Shown: positions 23,507 through 33,627, numbered from the stretch's first letter. The stretch: DNA of 64,000 bases from Lacibacter sp. H407 (GCF_037892605.1 NZ_JBBKTU010000001.1:1488001-1552000), one strand, 5' to 3'. Numbers and translations: made by a program. Notes: generated by a model not told the origin, from the sequence alone.

Positions 23507-25543
23507 ATGCCTTTTCAACTTCATTCACCTTATACGCCATCCGGCGATCAGCCGCAGGCCATTCAACAACTCACCGAAGGAATTCTCAATGGTGAAAAAT
23601 ACCAGACACTATTAGGTGTAACCGGCAGCGGTAAAACATTTACCATGGCCAATGTGATCCAGAATGTGCAGAAGCCAACCTTGGTGTTAACGCACAACAA
23701 AACATTGGTGGCACAGTTGTACGGCGAGTTCAAACAGTTTTTTCCGGACAATGCGGTGGGTTATTTTGTAAGCTATTACGATTATTATCAGCCCGAAGCC
23801 TACATGCCCGTAAGCGGTACGTACATTGAAAAAGATCTGAGCATTAATGAAGAGCTGGACAAACTTCGTTTACATGCAACGAGTGAATTGCTGAGTGGGC
23901 GCAGAGATATTATTGTGGTGGCGAGTGTGAGTTGTATTTATGGTATGGGCAACCCGGTTGATTTTGAAAATGGTATCATCAGGATTCAGAAAAAGCAAAC
24001 ACTGTCACGTCAGGGATTTTTGCATTCACTGGTCAACAGTTTGTACAGTCGTTCGCAAGGCGATTTCAGCCGGGCAACGTTTCGTGTAAAGGGTGATACG
24101 GTTGATATCAACTTACCTTATGTTGATTTTGGTTACCGCATCACATTCTTTGGTGATGAGATCGAAGAAATTGAAACCATCGATATCAAATCAGGAAAGC
24201 GCATTGGCAAAGTGGAGAACGCAGCCATCTTTCCTGCCAATTTATACATTGCACCAAAAGATCAGATGCAGCAAATCATTTATGAAATTCAGGATGAAGC
24301 GGCTGCACAGGAAGAATATTTTAAAAGCGTTGGCAAATACATTGAAGCGCAACGAATCAAAGAACGGACGGAATACGACCTTGAAATGATCCGTGAGCTT
24401 GGTTATTGCAATGGAATCGAAAACTATTCCCGGTTTTTTGATCGTCGTATGCCGGGTACAAGGCCGTTCTGTTTGCTGGATTATTTTCCGAAAGATTATT
24501 TGATGATGATCGATGAGAGCCATCAAACTATTCCGCAGGTGAGTGGTATGTATGGCGGCGACAGAAGCAGAAAATTGGTATTGGTCGATTATGGTTTCCG
24601 TTTGCCCAGTGCAATGGATAACCGTCCGCAGAATTTTAATGAATTTGAAAGTTTACTCAACCAGGTTGTGTTTGTAAGTGCTACACCGGATGATTATGAG
24701 TTAGAAAAAACCGGTGGCGTAGTAGTGGAACAAGTTGTACGTCCTACAGGGTTATTAGATCCACCAATTGAAATACGCCCAAGTGTAAACCAGATCGATG
24801 ATCTGCTCAATGAAATTGATAAACGTGTTAAAAAGGGTGATCGTGTATTGGTAACAACCCTTACCAAACGCATGGCAGAAGAAATGGATAAGTATCTGAA
24901 GCGGATCAACATCAAATCAAAATACATTCACAGTGAAGTGGACACGTTGGAGCGTATTGAAATTTTACGTGATCTGCGTTTAGGAGTCATTGATGTGTTG
25001 GTAGGTGTAAACCTGTTGCGTGAAGGATTGGATTTGCCCGAAGTATCATTAGTAGCAATTCTTGATGCAGACAAAGAAGGATTCTTAAGGAATGAAAAAA
25101 GTTTGACGCAAACAGCAGGCCGTGCAGCAAGAAATGTTGATGGATTAGTGATCTTTTATGCAGATAAAATGACGGAAAGTATGCGCCGCACCATTGAAGA
25201 AACCAGCAGGCGCAGGGAAAAACAGGTGCAGTATAATATTGAACATGGCATTACACCACGCACCATCAAAAAAAGTATTGAGCAGGTAATGGGCCAAACA
25301 TCTGTTTTAGATATTAAAGGATACGATGTGTCGAAGCCATATGCAATGTCGCCCGACGGCGAATTGGTGGAGGCAGCCGAAGACCAGGAAGTATACCAAA
25401 GCATTCCGCAAATGGAACGGGCCATTGCGCAAACCAAAAAGCAAATGGAAAAGGCAGCACGTGATCTCGATTTTATGGAAGCAGCAAGGTTACGGGATGA
25501 AATGTTCAGAATGCAGAAGGAGCTGGAGGGGATGAAAAGTTGA
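23507..25543 (+). CDS. uvrB: Excinuclease ABC subunit B
   Basis: 678 residues, full length. Walker A is LLGVTGSGKTF near residue 37, the beta-hairpin region is YYDYYQPEAYMP, the DEAD-like box IDESHQTIPQ, and motifs V and VI are VGVNLLREGLDLPE and QTAGRAARN. The C-terminal UVR domain (LDFMEAARLRDEMF), which contacts UvrC, is present. It verifies damage during nucleotide excision repair. A TAACTTTA element 3 nt before the ATG hints at a near-leaderless transcript. Confidence 0.98.
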   Translation: MPFQLHSPYTPSGDQPQAIQQLTEGILNGEKYQTLLGVTGSGKTFTMANVIQNVQKPTLVLTHNKTLVAQLYGEFKQFFPDNAVGYFVSYYDYYQPEAYMPVSGTYIEKDLSINEELDKLRLHATSELLSGRRDIIVVASVSCIYGMGNPVDFENGIIRIQKKQTLSRQGFLHSLVNSLYSRSQGDFSRATFRVKGDTVDINLPYVDFGYRITFFGDEIEEIETIDIKSGKRIGKVENAAIFPANLYIAPKDQMQQIIYEIQDEAAAQEEYFKSVGKYIEAQRIKERTEYDLEMIRELGYCNGIENYSRFFDRRMPGTRPFCLLDYFPKDYLMMIDESHQTIPQVSGMYGGDRSRKLVLVDYGFRLPSAMDNRPQNFNEFESLLNQVVFVSATPDDYELEKTGGVVVEQVVRPTGLLDPPIEIRPSVNQIDDLLNEIDKRVKKGDRVLVTTLTKRMAEEMDKYLKRINIKSKYIHSEVDTLERIEILRDLRLGVIDVLVGVNLLREGLDLPEVSLVAILDADKEGFLRNEKSLTQTAGRAARNVDGLVIFYADKMTESMRRTIEETSRRREKQVQYNIEHGITPRTIKKSIEQVMGQTSVLDIKGYDVSKPYAMSPDGELVEAAEDQEVYQSIPQMERAIAQTKKQMEKAARDLDFMEAARLRDEMFRMQKELEGMKS

Positions 25544-25696
25544 TGAGCGGAGCCACAAAAAATTGGTTGAAGATATAGACGGCGGTTTTGATCCAATAAT
25601 ATTCTCCGTGTACCCTTGACAGTTATAAAGTCACTGAAGGGGAGTATTGAAATTCCCTGTATTTCCTTAACTTGAAGCTCCTCAAAAAAATCAGCC

Positions 25697-26437
25697 ATGT
25701 TCACATTTGCTTTATTTAACCTCAAAGGAGGTGTTGGTAAAACGGCCAGTTGTGTAAACTTTGCATACCTCGCTGCAAAAGATGGGTATAAAACCTTGCT
25801 ATGGGATATTGATCCGCAAGGAGCCACTTCGTTTTATTATAAAGTAAAGCCCAAGCAAAAAGTAGTGATGCGTGATCTGGTTGGGAAAGATGCATCACTG
25901 CTCGAAAGTGTAATGGCAACTGAATACGAAAACCTGGATATTATTCCTGCTGATGTTACTGCAAAAGCACACGATGTAATGATTGGTGAAATGCAGGGAT
26001 CAAAAAAACGGTTGGCAACAATTTTAAAACAATTGAAGAATGAATATGATTTCATCTTCATTGATTGCCCTCCGGGATTAAGTTCATTAGCAGAAAATAT
26101 TTTTAATGCAGCTGATATTGTTTTAATGCCGATCATACCAACTACATTATCTGTTCGCACATATCACATGGTGAAGGATTTCTTTAAAGAAAAAGAAATT
26201 GATGCAAAAAAGATGACATGCTTTTTTACCATGACGGATCTTCGCCGCAACATGCACAACGAAGTAATGGAAGAATTATACAAAGACAAACGCTTCTTCG
26301 AAAACTATATTCCGTACTTAAGTGATGTAGAAAAAATGGGTGTACACAAAGCTCCGCTAGAAGAATTTGCACGCAGCAGTTATGCTGCGCAATGCTATCG
26401 GGACCTGTGGGAAGAGATCAAAGAAGGAGTGCTGTAA
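25697..26437 (+). CDS. ParA/MinD-type ATPase, no ParB partner
   Basis: 246 residues with the deviant Walker A FNLKGGVGKTASCVNFA at the N-terminus, LLWDIDPQGATS and the switch IDCPPGLSSLAENI. The C-terminal third (MTDLRRNMHNEVMEELYKD) fits the ParA family. No parB or centromere-like repeat is adjacent; it lies between uvrB and a tiny membrane-protein gene. It may position a protein cargo rather than DNA. Confidence 0.88.
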   Translation: MFTFALFNLKGGVGKTASCVNFAYLAAKDGYKTLLWDIDPQGATSFYYKVKPKQKVVMRDLVGKDASLLESVMATEYENLDIIPADVTAKAHDVMIGEMQGSKKRLATILKQLKNEYDFIFIDCPPGLSSLAENIFNAADIVLMPIIPTTLSVRTYHMVKDFFKEKEIDAKKMTCFFTMTDLRRNMHNEVMEELYKDKRFFENYIPYLSDVEKMGVHKAPLEEFARSSYAAQCYRDLWEEIKEGVL

Positions 26438-26598
26438 CTCAATACTGTAGCGGTTTTCAGCCGACCGTAAATTTACCAGACCCGCATTAAGTACTAACCC
26501 TGAATTTTGGAAATTAGCTTGGGAACTGTTGCATAATTCAAAAACTGTATCTACATTTGAATTGTCCAATTCTTTTGAAAAAACTAAATCCAAATGTC

Positions 26599-26799
26599 AT
26601 GAAAAAACCATTGCGTTTCTTCTCGTTCGTATTTTTCCTATTCGCTATTTATTTAAACGTGTTCTATAAGGAAGATTCTTTCTTAGCACGTGTCGTTGCA
26701 GGCAAATCTGAAGTAGCAAGACAACAAACAGCTCAAAAACAATCTGTAAAGGAAGCAAAGCCTTTAGAAAATGAGCTCGCTGATAATAGCGGCAAGTAA
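26599..26799 (+). CDS. Small hypothetical protein with one hydrophobic helix
   Basis: 66 residues from the ATG at 26599. A basic start and a hydrophobic helix (residues 6-21) are followed by a Gln/Lys/Glu-rich tail. It could be a signal-anchored protein. The strong terminator about 115 bp downstream supports a real transcription unit. No family recognised. Confidence 0.5.
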   Translation: MKKPLRFFSFVFFLFAIYLNVFYKEDSFLARVVAGKSEVARQQTAQKQSVKEAKPLENELADNSGK

Positions 26800-26915
26800 T
26801 TCCTTTGTACATATCGTACAACAACTATTTCGTTAAGCAGTCAACGAACCGGCGATCCGTACCCTATACTATTTTATGCTGCCGGTGTTGAATTTTCTCA
26901 TAATGTAAGTTTTGC

Positions 26916-26950
26916 GGAGGTGGTTTCCACCACCTCCTGTTTTTTCTTTT
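26916..26950 (+). terminator. Strong intrinsic terminator upstream of polA
   Basis: A 9-bp GGAGGTGGT/ACCACCTCC stem with a TTCC loop (26916-26937), followed by TGTTTTTTCTTTTG. The 115 bp between the small gene and this hairpin hold a short TTGTAC-N5-GTACAA repeat but no gene that I can support. Confidence 0.88.
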
Positions 26951-27016
26951 GCTTACAAGTGAACCACGTTGAATAAACGGGGCTTTTGTTGTTTATAAAA
27001 ATTTAAGCAGCGATAG

Positions 27017-27047
27017 TTGGGATAGCTCTGCAGGCAGCTTACCTTAG
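27017..27047 (+). promoter_or_regulatory. Candidate promoter of polA
   Basis: TTG (27017-27019), 20 bp, then TACCTTAG (27040-27047), one mismatch from TAnnTTTG. The element ends 4 nt before the polA ATG, so the transcript would be leaderless or nearly so. Confidence 0.45.
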
Positions 27048-27051
27048 CGGC

Positions 27052-29970
27052 ATGGCCAATGATAAAAAAGTTTTTCTGCTCGATGCGTTTGCACTCATCT
27101 TCCGTGCATATTATGCACTTATTCGCAGTCCACGTAATACATCCAAAGGAAAAAATACCAATGCACAGTTTGGTTTTACCAATGCATTGATCGAACTTAT
27201 TACAAAACAAAAGCCTTCGCACATGGCTGTTTGTTTTGATACGGCTGCACCGACTGAACGTCACACCGATTTTGCAGAATACAAAGCCAACCGTCAGGAG
27301 GCACCGGAAGATCTGTTGCTGGCCATCCCCGATATCAAGCGCATCATTAAAGGATTTAATATTCCGGTAATTGAAAGTGATGGGTATGAAGCTGATGATG
27401 TGATCGGTACACTAAGCAAACAGGGAGAGGCGGCCGGTTATGAAGTGTTTATGGTTACGCCCGATAAAGATTATGGCCAGCTCGTAACAGAGAAAGTAAA
27501 AATTTACAAACCAGCTTACCAAGGCGGTGATGTGGAAATTATGGGTCCGGAAGAAGTGTGTGCAAAGTGGGGCATTAAAAATGTAAGCCAGGTAATTGAT
27601 ATACTTGGTATGATGGGCGATTCGGTTGATAATATTCCCGGTATACCGGGTGTGGGCGAAAAAACGGCCGCCAAACTATTGGCTGAGTATGATACGTTGG
27701 AAAATGTATTGGCAAATGCTGCCAACATTAAAGGAAAGATGGGTGAAAAAGTGGCAGCCGGAAAAGATCTTGCGATCATGAGTAAAAAACTCGCCACTAT
27801 TATTACCAATGTGCCTGTTGAATTTCATGAAGAAGATTTTCGATTGAAAGAATGGAACAAAGAAGAGTTGGCAGCAGTATTTGCTGAACTGGAATTCAAA
27901 ACAATTGGCAAACGGATTTTAGGTGATGACTTTAATGCATTCAGTTCAGCACCGGTTGGTGTGCAGAAAGATCTGTTCGGTAATGTGATCGATACAACAA
28001 TGGGTGAAGTGCGGAAAGAAAAGAAGGCGCCACCAAAATCTGCACAAACAGAAATCTTTGCGTCAACTGATGCAACAGAAGCTGAAGAAACCGCTGAAGA
28101 AGAAGGTTCTGCTGTGTTGGATCTTGGTGCTTCAAAAAATATCAATAACACCGAGCATGAATATATTGCTGTAACAACAGAAGCAGCAATGAAAGAACTT
28201 GTTGCTGAGTTATCAAAGCAAAACGAAATTTGTTTTGATACAGAAACAACCGGTATCGATGCAAATGATTGTGAAATTGTGGGAATGAGTTTTTCGTATC
28301 AACCACATAAAGCGTGGTATGTTCCTTGTCCTGTTGATCAAACAGAAACAAAAAAAGTGCTCTCCATCTTCAAACCATTGTTTGATGATGAGAGCAAAAC
28401 ATGGATCGGGCAGAATATAAAATATGATCTGCTGGTGTTGAAGTGGTATGATGTGGAATTGAAAGGGCCTTTGTTTGATACCATGCTGGCACATTATGTG
28501 GTAGAACCCGATGGCAAACGAAGCATGGATGAGTTGAGTGCACAGTTTCTTGGTTACGAGCCGGTGCATATTGAAGAACTGATCGGCAAAAAAGTTCCAA
28601 AGAACTCAACCTCCAAACAACAAGGAACAATGCGTGATGTGGAATTAGAAAAGATCACTGAGTATGCGGCTGAAGATGCAGACATTACTTTGCAATTAAA
28701 ACATTCGTTGTTTCCATTGCTGAAAGAGAAAGAAGTGGAACGTGTATTTTACGAAGTGGAAAATCCATTGGTGAAAGTGTTGACCGATATGGAGTTTGAA
28801 GGGATACGTGTTGATGTTGAATTCTTAAATGAGTATTCGAAACAACTCGATAAAGATGCAAAGGAAGCAGAACAACGGGTTTATAGTTCTTCCGGTTTGA
28901 AATTTAATCTTGCATCGCCAAAACAATTAGGCGAAGTATTGTTCGATCATTTGAAACTTGATCCTAAAGCGAAGAAAACAAAAACAGGACAGTATGCAAC
29001 CGGTGAGGATGTGTTGTTGAAACTCGCACACACAAGTCCGATCGTAGAAGATATTCTTGCTTTTCGTGAATTGACGAAATTAAGATCAACTTATGTGGAT
29101 GCTTTGCCGCAACTGATCAATCGAAAAACAGGTCGTGTTCATACAACTTATGGACAGGCTGTTGCCGTAACCGGTCGTTTGGCAAGTAACAATCCCAATC
29201 TGCAGAATATTCCCGTTCGTACTGAACGTGGAAGAGAAATACGTAAGGCGTTTATACCAAGAGACGAGAATCATGTATTGGTGAGTGCCGATTATTCTCA
29301 AATAGAGTTACGCATTGTAGCTGCCATCAGTGGCGATCCTGCTATGTGTGATGCATTTATTCAAGGGAAAGATATTCATACTGCTACCGCAGCTAAAGTG
29401 TACAAGATCGAAGAGAAAGATGTAACCAAAGAAATGCGTTACAAAGCAAAGAGTGTAAACTTCGGGATCATTTACGGTCAAGGTGCATTTGGCTTGGCTG
29501 ATAATTTAGGTATCAGCAGAACAGAAGCAAAAGAGATCATTGACAATTACAAGCGGGAGTTTGCAGGCATTCAAAAGTATATGGATGATACCGTGAACTT
29601 TGCACGTGAAAATGGTTATGTGGAAACCTTGATGGGGCGTAAGCGTTGGTTACGTGATATCAACTCCAGCAACTTTACAGTGCGTGGTTATGCAGAACGA
29701 AACGCCATCAATTCACCCATACAGGGAACGGCTGCTGATATGATCAAACTGGCCATGATCAAAACACATGATGCATTAAAGAAGAGCACATTCAAAAGTA
29801 AAATGATCTTGCAGGTGCATGATGAATTGGTATTTGATGTATTGAAAGAAGAAGCAGAGGACATCAAAGCATTGATCATTGATTGTATGCAAACGGCTAT
29901 GCCGCTCACACATGGTGTGCCGGTAATTGCAGAAGCAGGAACAGGCGATAATTGGTTAGAAGCACATTAA
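27052..29970 (+). CDS. polA: DNA polymerase I
   Basis: 972 residues with all three domains. The 5'-3' exonuclease (about 1-290) has LLDAFALIFRAYYA and GDSVDNIPGIPGVGEKTA. An acidic linker of about 60 residues follows. The proofreading domain (about 370-560) keeps its catalytic Asp and Glu in CFDTETTGID and the later YAAEDADITLQL, so it should be active. The polymerase domain has SADYSQIELRI, KAKSVNFGIIYGQGAFGL and QVHDELVFD. It acts in Okazaki fragment processing and repair synthesis. Confidence 0.98.
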   Translation: MANDKKVFLLDAFALIFRAYYALIRSPRNTSKGKNTNAQFGFTNALIELITKQKPSHMAVCFDTAAPTERHTDFAEYKANRQEAPEDLLLAIPDIKRIIKGFNIPVIESDGYEADDVIGTLSKQGEAAGYEVFMVTPDKDYGQLVTEKVKIYKPAYQGGDVEIMGPEEVCAKWGIKNVSQVIDILGMMGDSVDNIPGIPGVGEKTAAKLLAEYDTLENVLANAANIKGKMGEKVAAGKDLAIMSKKLATIITNVPVEFHEEDFRLKEWNKEELAAVFAELEFKTIGKRILGDDFNAFSSAPVGVQKDLFGNVIDTTMGEVRKEKKAPPKSAQTEIFASTDATEAEETAEEEGSAVLDLGASKNINNTEHEYIAVTTEAAMKELVAELSKQNEICFDTETTGIDANDCEIVGMSFSYQPHKAWYVPCPVDQTETKKVLSIFKPLFDDESKTWIGQNIKYDLLVLKWYDVELKGPLFDTMLAHYVVEPDGKRSMDELSAQFLGYEPVHIEELIGKKVPKNSTSKQQGTMRDVELEKITEYAAEDADITLQLKHSLFPLLKEKEVERVFYEVENPLVKVLTDMEFEGIRVDVEFLNEYSKQLDKDAKEAEQRVYSSSGLKFNLASPKQLGEVLFDHLKLDPKAKKTKTGQYATGEDVLLKLAHTSPIVEDILAFRELTKLRSTYVDALPQLINRKTGRVHTTYGQAVAVTGRLASNNPNLQNIPVRTERGREIRKAFIPRDENHVLVSADYSQIELRIVAAISGDPAMCDAFIQGKDIHTATAAKVYKIEEKDVTKEMRYKAKSVNFGIIYGQGAFGLADNLGISRTEAKEIIDNYKREFAGIQKYMDDTVNFARENGYVETLMGRKRWLRDINSSNFTVRGYAERNAINSPIQGTAADMIKLAMIKTHDALKKSTFKSKMILQVHDELVFDVLKEEAEDIKALIIDCMQTAMPLTHGVPVIAEAGTGDNWLEAH

Positions 29971-29982
29971 ACAAAAACGGTG

Positions 29983-31242
29983 ATGCGTTTTTTCTTATTG
30001 ATTGTTTGTATCTCTATAAAAACCGCTCTTGCAGCGCAGGTTAAGTCTATTCACTTTGTCAACGGGCAATGGTTCAACGGCAAAGAGTTTATTGCTACTG
30101 ATTTTTATAGTGTGAACGGATTTCTTACAAAGAATGCACCATCAGCTGTTGATACAGTTGTTGATCTCAAACAACAATTTATTATTCCACCATTTGGTGA
30201 AGCACACAATCATTCACCCGAAACCGACCAGGATCTTGATGTGTTTATTGAACGTTACATTGCTGATGGTATCTTCTACATCAAAAATCCAAACAGCATT
30301 CCGTTTGCAACCAATAAGATAAAAAACAAGATCAATCATCCACGAAGTGTGGATGTGATCTATGCTAATGGCGGACTTACTGCAAATGGCGGGCATCCGA
30401 CAGTATTGTATAACTACATGCTGGGCACTACTTATAAAAAAGCACTGCCCGGCTGGACAACAAAAAGTTTTGAAGGCGAAGCCTATTATCTCATCAATTC
30501 AAAAGAAGAGTTGGAAAAGAAATGGCCGTTTATTCTTTCACAAAAACCAGGCTTTATTAAATTCTATCTCATTTTTTCAGAAGAGTATGACCAACGAAAA
30601 GATGATACAGCCTTCAACGGAAAAAAAGGAATTGATCCAAAGCTGGCAAAGTCGATCACCAAAAAAGCACATGCCGCAGGATTGAAAGTAAGTGCACATG
30701 CAGAAACACCAAGTGACTTGAAAGTTGCATTAGCAGCAGGCGTTGATGAGATCAATCATTTACCGGGTTATCAAGTAAGATGGAGAGATGGTTATACAGA
30801 AAAATATTATAAGCTTACTCCGAAACTTGCAAGAAGTATGAAACGCAAGGGTGTGCATGTTGACCCCACTTATTCTTTGCTGCAAACAGAAATAAAACCA
30901 ATGAGTAATCAGCAGCGTGAAGTGCAGATGAATGTGCAGAGGGAGAACCTGCAGTTGTTAAAAAAGTATCGTGTACCTGTAACGGTTGGTTGCGATAGTT
31001 ATAATCTTACTGCTCAAACCGAAATTGAGTATTTACGCAAACTGAATATTTACAATAATCTCGAATTATTAAAAATGTGGTGCGAGGTTACACCCTCTGC
31101 TATTTTCCCCAACAGAAAAATTGCCAAATTGCAGGAAGGTTATGAAGCAAGTTTTCTTATTCTTAAGAAAAATCCAATAGAAGATTTTGAAAACGCTTAC
31201 AATATTTCTCTTCGTGTAAAGCAAGGAGTGATTTTATGGTAA
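29983..31242 (+). CDS. Exported amidohydrolase-family protein
   Basis: About 419 residues from the ATG at 29983. A signal peptide ends near ALAAQ. Metal-site motifs of the amidohydrolase superfamily follow: FGEAHNHSP (HxH), SAHAETPSD, EINHLPGYQ and TVGCDSYN with the late Asp. The C-terminal LQEGYEASFLILKKNPIEDF is typical of imidazolonepropionase-like and prolidase-like members. The substrate is unknown. It lies 12 bp after polA. Confidence 0.83.
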   Translation: MRFFLLIVCISIKTALAAQVKSIHFVNGQWFNGKEFIATDFYSVNGFLTKNAPSAVDTVVDLKQQFIIPPFGEAHNHSPETDQDLDVFIERYIADGIFYIKNPNSIPFATNKIKNKINHPRSVDVIYANGGLTANGGHPTVLYNYMLGTTYKKALPGWTTKSFEGEAYYLINSKEELEKKWPFILSQKPGFIKFYLIFSEEYDQRKDDTAFNGKKGIDPKLAKSITKKAHAAGLKVSAHAETPSDLKVALAAGVDEINHLPGYQVRWRDGYTEKYYKLTPKLARSMKRKGVHVDPTYSLLQTEIKPMSNQQREVQMNVQRENLQLLKKYRVPVTVGCDSYNLTAQTEIEYLRKLNIYNNLELLKMWCEVTPSAIFPNRKIAKLQEGYEASFLILKKNPIEDFENAYNISLRVKQGVILW

Positions 31243-31279
31243 TGAAAGTTCATATTGCAGAAGATTTTACCTTTGAGCT

Positions 31280-31942
31280 ATGCAACCGATCCTGATCTAT
31301 TGTTATGATGCATATTGCGGCTGGTGTTACGGTTTCAGTCCTGTTATCAAACAAATAAGTGAAGTATATCAACAAAAACTTCATTGCGAAGTATTGAGTG
31401 GTGGTATGATCTTACCTGAGCAACCTGTACATATACGTGCAACGGCTGGTTATATTAAAGAAGCGTACAAAACAGTTGAAGATCATACCGGAATAAAATT
31501 TGGCGAAGACTATCTCTGGCATATCAAAAATCCTGAAGAAAGTGATTGGTTCCCTTCATCTGAAAAACCTGCCATTGCATTATCCATTTTCAAAGAGCTG
31601 TTCCCAGAGCAACAAGTGCAATTCGCTTCTGACCTGCAATACAGTCTGCATTATGAAGGAAGAGACTTGACAGATAATGAAGCCTACCGTCATTTGCTTG
31701 AAAAATATACTATTGACGCAGATGATTTTTATACGAAACTGAAATCAGAAGAGTATAAAGAGAAAGCTTACTACGAGTTTCAATTGTGCAAACAGTTACA
31801 GGTAACCGGTTTCCCACAAGTATTGATACAGCTAACAGAAACAAAATTCCATCTGCTTGCAAGAGGTTATACGGATTATGATACACTTGCCAAACGCATT
31901 GATCTTGTGTTAACCGAAATAGAAAATCATTCTTATAATTAA
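31280..31942 (+). CDS. DsbA-family (FrnE-like) thiol oxidoreductase
   Basis: 220 residues with the redox motif CGWC (13-16) in YCYDAYCGWCYGFSPV and the cis-proline region VTGFPQVLI near 175. There is no signal peptide, so it should be cytoplasmic, as FrnE-like proteins are. A full TACCTTTG match lies at 31268-31275, 4 nt before the ATG, but without a -33 TTG. The gene precedes a PfkB kinase gene by 13 bp. Confidence 0.85.
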   Translation: MQPILIYCYDAYCGWCYGFSPVIKQISEVYQQKLHCEVLSGGMILPEQPVHIRATAGYIKEAYKTVEDHTGIKFGEDYLWHIKNPEESDWFPSSEKPAIALSIFKELFPEQQVQFASDLQYSLHYEGRDLTDNEAYRHLLEKYTIDADDFYTKLKSEEYKEKAYYEFQLCKQLQVTGFPQVLIQLTETKFHLLARGYTDYDTLAKRIDLVLTEIENHSYN

Positions 31943-31955
31943 TTCAACCCGCCAC

Positions 31956-32870
31956 ATGATCCTTACTGTAACACTCAACCCCTGCATTGATAAAAGTTCT
32001 ATTGCTGAGGCACTGAAACCCGAAAGCAAACTCCGTTGTACAGAAGTGGTGAACGAACCGGGCGGTGGAGGCATCAATGTAAGCAAAGCATTAAAAAAAC
32101 TCGAGACTGCATCCATTGCTTTGTTTCCATCGGGTGGGCATAATGGTGATATGCTTTGCTCATTACTGCGAGAAGCCGATCTCGAATTTCATGCAGTAGA
32201 TACAAAAGTGGAAACAAGAGAGAACTGGATCGTTTTGGAATCATCAACCAACAATCAATTCCGTTTTACTTTTCCCGGTCGTGCTGTGCTGGAAGAAACG
32301 ATGATCACACTGATCGATCATATCCGCAGTTTTTCTCCATCGTATGTTATTGCGAGTGGAAGTTTACCTCCCGGTTTACCTGATTATTTTTATGGATTGA
32401 TCGTTAAGAATGCAAAAACTGTTGGTGCACGTTGCATTGTTGATACAAGCGGACCTGCATTGCAGGCATTGCAAGGCAAAGGCGCTTATCTCATCAAGCC
32501 AAATATTGGTGAGTTGTGTAAAATGCTGAATGTAGAATGGCTTGATAAAAATGAAGTACCTGATGCTGCACAACAGGCTATTCGTGATGGCTTTGCTGAA
32601 TTGATCGCTGTGAGTATGGGTCCTGATGGTGCATGGCTCATGAGCACCGATGAAAAACATTTTGCAGCAGCACCAAAAGTTGAAAAGAAAAGTACGGTAG
32701 GTGCAGGCGATAGTATGGTGGCAGGCATGACCTATATGCTGCAACAAAACCGTTCACTAAAAGAAGTGATCTCGTTTGGTGTGGCTTGTGGCAGTGCGGC
32801 TACAATGAATGCCGGCACGCAGCTCTTTCACAAAGCAGATGCTGAACGTTTATTTGCAGCCATGGGCTGA
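31956..32870 (+). CDS. PfkB-type 1-phosphofructokinase / hexose kinase
   Basis: 304 residues starting MILTVTLNPCIDKS, a PfkB-family signature. GGGGINVSKALKKL binds the sugar, ASGSLPPGLPDYFY lies mid-protein, and STVGAGDSMVAGM carries the catalytic Asp and anion hole. It phosphorylates a phosphohexose such as fructose 6-phosphate, fructose 1-phosphate or tagatose 6-phosphate. No PTS genes are near, so I cannot choose the substrate. Confidence 0.88.
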   Translation: MILTVTLNPCIDKSSIAEALKPESKLRCTEVVNEPGGGGINVSKALKKLETASIALFPSGGHNGDMLCSLLREADLEFHAVDTKVETRENWIVLESSTNNQFRFTFPGRAVLEETMITLIDHIRSFSPSYVIASGSLPPGLPDYFYGLIVKNAKTVGARCIVDTSGPALQALQGKGAYLIKPNIGELCKMLNVEWLDKNEVPDAAQQAIRDGFAELIAVSMGPDGAWLMSTDEKHFAAAPKVEKKSTVGAGDSMVAGMTYMLQQNRSLKEVISFGVACGSAATMNAGTQLFHKADAERLFAAMG

Positions 32871-32961
32871 TCTTTATCAACTTGTTTTTCCGGCTTCATC
32901 TTTTTTCTACTTGCAAAAAGAAAGGAAATAGCGTATTTTATTGTTCCTTAAAACAATTAAC

Positions 32962-33606
32962 ATGAAACGAAATGCTCTTTTTCTTTCGTTGATTGCGTTC
33001 TTTTTTACTGCCTGCAATAACGAAACCAAAACAGAATCAACAGCAACAGATACAACCGCTGCTGCACCAACAACAACTTCTGAAGCACCACCAATGGATT
33101 CAGCTGCAATGGCCAAAGCATGGGAGAATTTTATGACGCCGGGTGAAATGCACAAATGGATGGCGAGTCATGCAGGAACATGGGACGCTGAAGTAACCTC
33201 ATTTATGCCCGGAGCTCCACCATCAACATCAAAAGCAACAGAAGTGGTGAAGATGGTGATGAATGGATTGTACCAGGAAGGAAATCTTTCGGGCACCATG
33301 ATGGGTATGCCTTTCACCGGAAAAAGTATAATGGCTTATGACAATGCCAAGAAACAATTTGCACTTACATGGATCGATAACCTGGGCTCAGGTCTTATGC
33401 TCATGACAGGTCAATACGATGCTGCAACAAAAACAATGCACCTGAACGGTACACAAACCGATCCGGCAACCGGTAAGGATTCAAAGGTTCGCCAGGAACA
33501 GAAATTTATTGATGATGATAATTATGTATTAACGATGTATGGTGATGGACCTGATGGCAAAGAAGCAAAGTTTATGGAAGCAACATTTAAGCGTGTAAAA
33601 AAATAG
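32962..33606 (+). CDS. DUF1579 lipoprotein
   Basis: 214 residues from the ATG at 32962. The lipobox is FFTAC, with the cysteine at residue 18, and a Thr/Ala/Glu-rich linker follows. The domain contains HKWMASHAGTWDAEVTSF and LTMYGDGPDGKEAKFMEATFKR, matching DUF1579. It is an envelope lipoprotein of unknown function, ended by a clear terminator. Confidence 0.82.
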   Translation: MKRNALFLSLIAFFFTACNNETKTESTATDTTAAAPTTTSEAPPMDSAAMAKAWENFMTPGEMHKWMASHAGTWDAEVTSFMPGAPPSTSKATEVVKMVMNGLYQEGNLSGTMMGMPFTGKSIMAYDNAKKQFALTWIDNLGSGLMLMTGQYDAATKTMHLNGTQTDPATGKDSKVRQEQKFIDDDNYVLTMYGDGPDGKEAKFMEATFKRVKK

Positions 33607-33627
33607 TCAACCATTAGCCTTATGTGC

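Noticed and set aside
25156-25827. Minus-strand frame of 223 codons over the end of uvrB
   Set aside because: It is antisense to the conserved UVR domain and the ParA start, and its translation shows no domain or signal; a shadow of coding bias.
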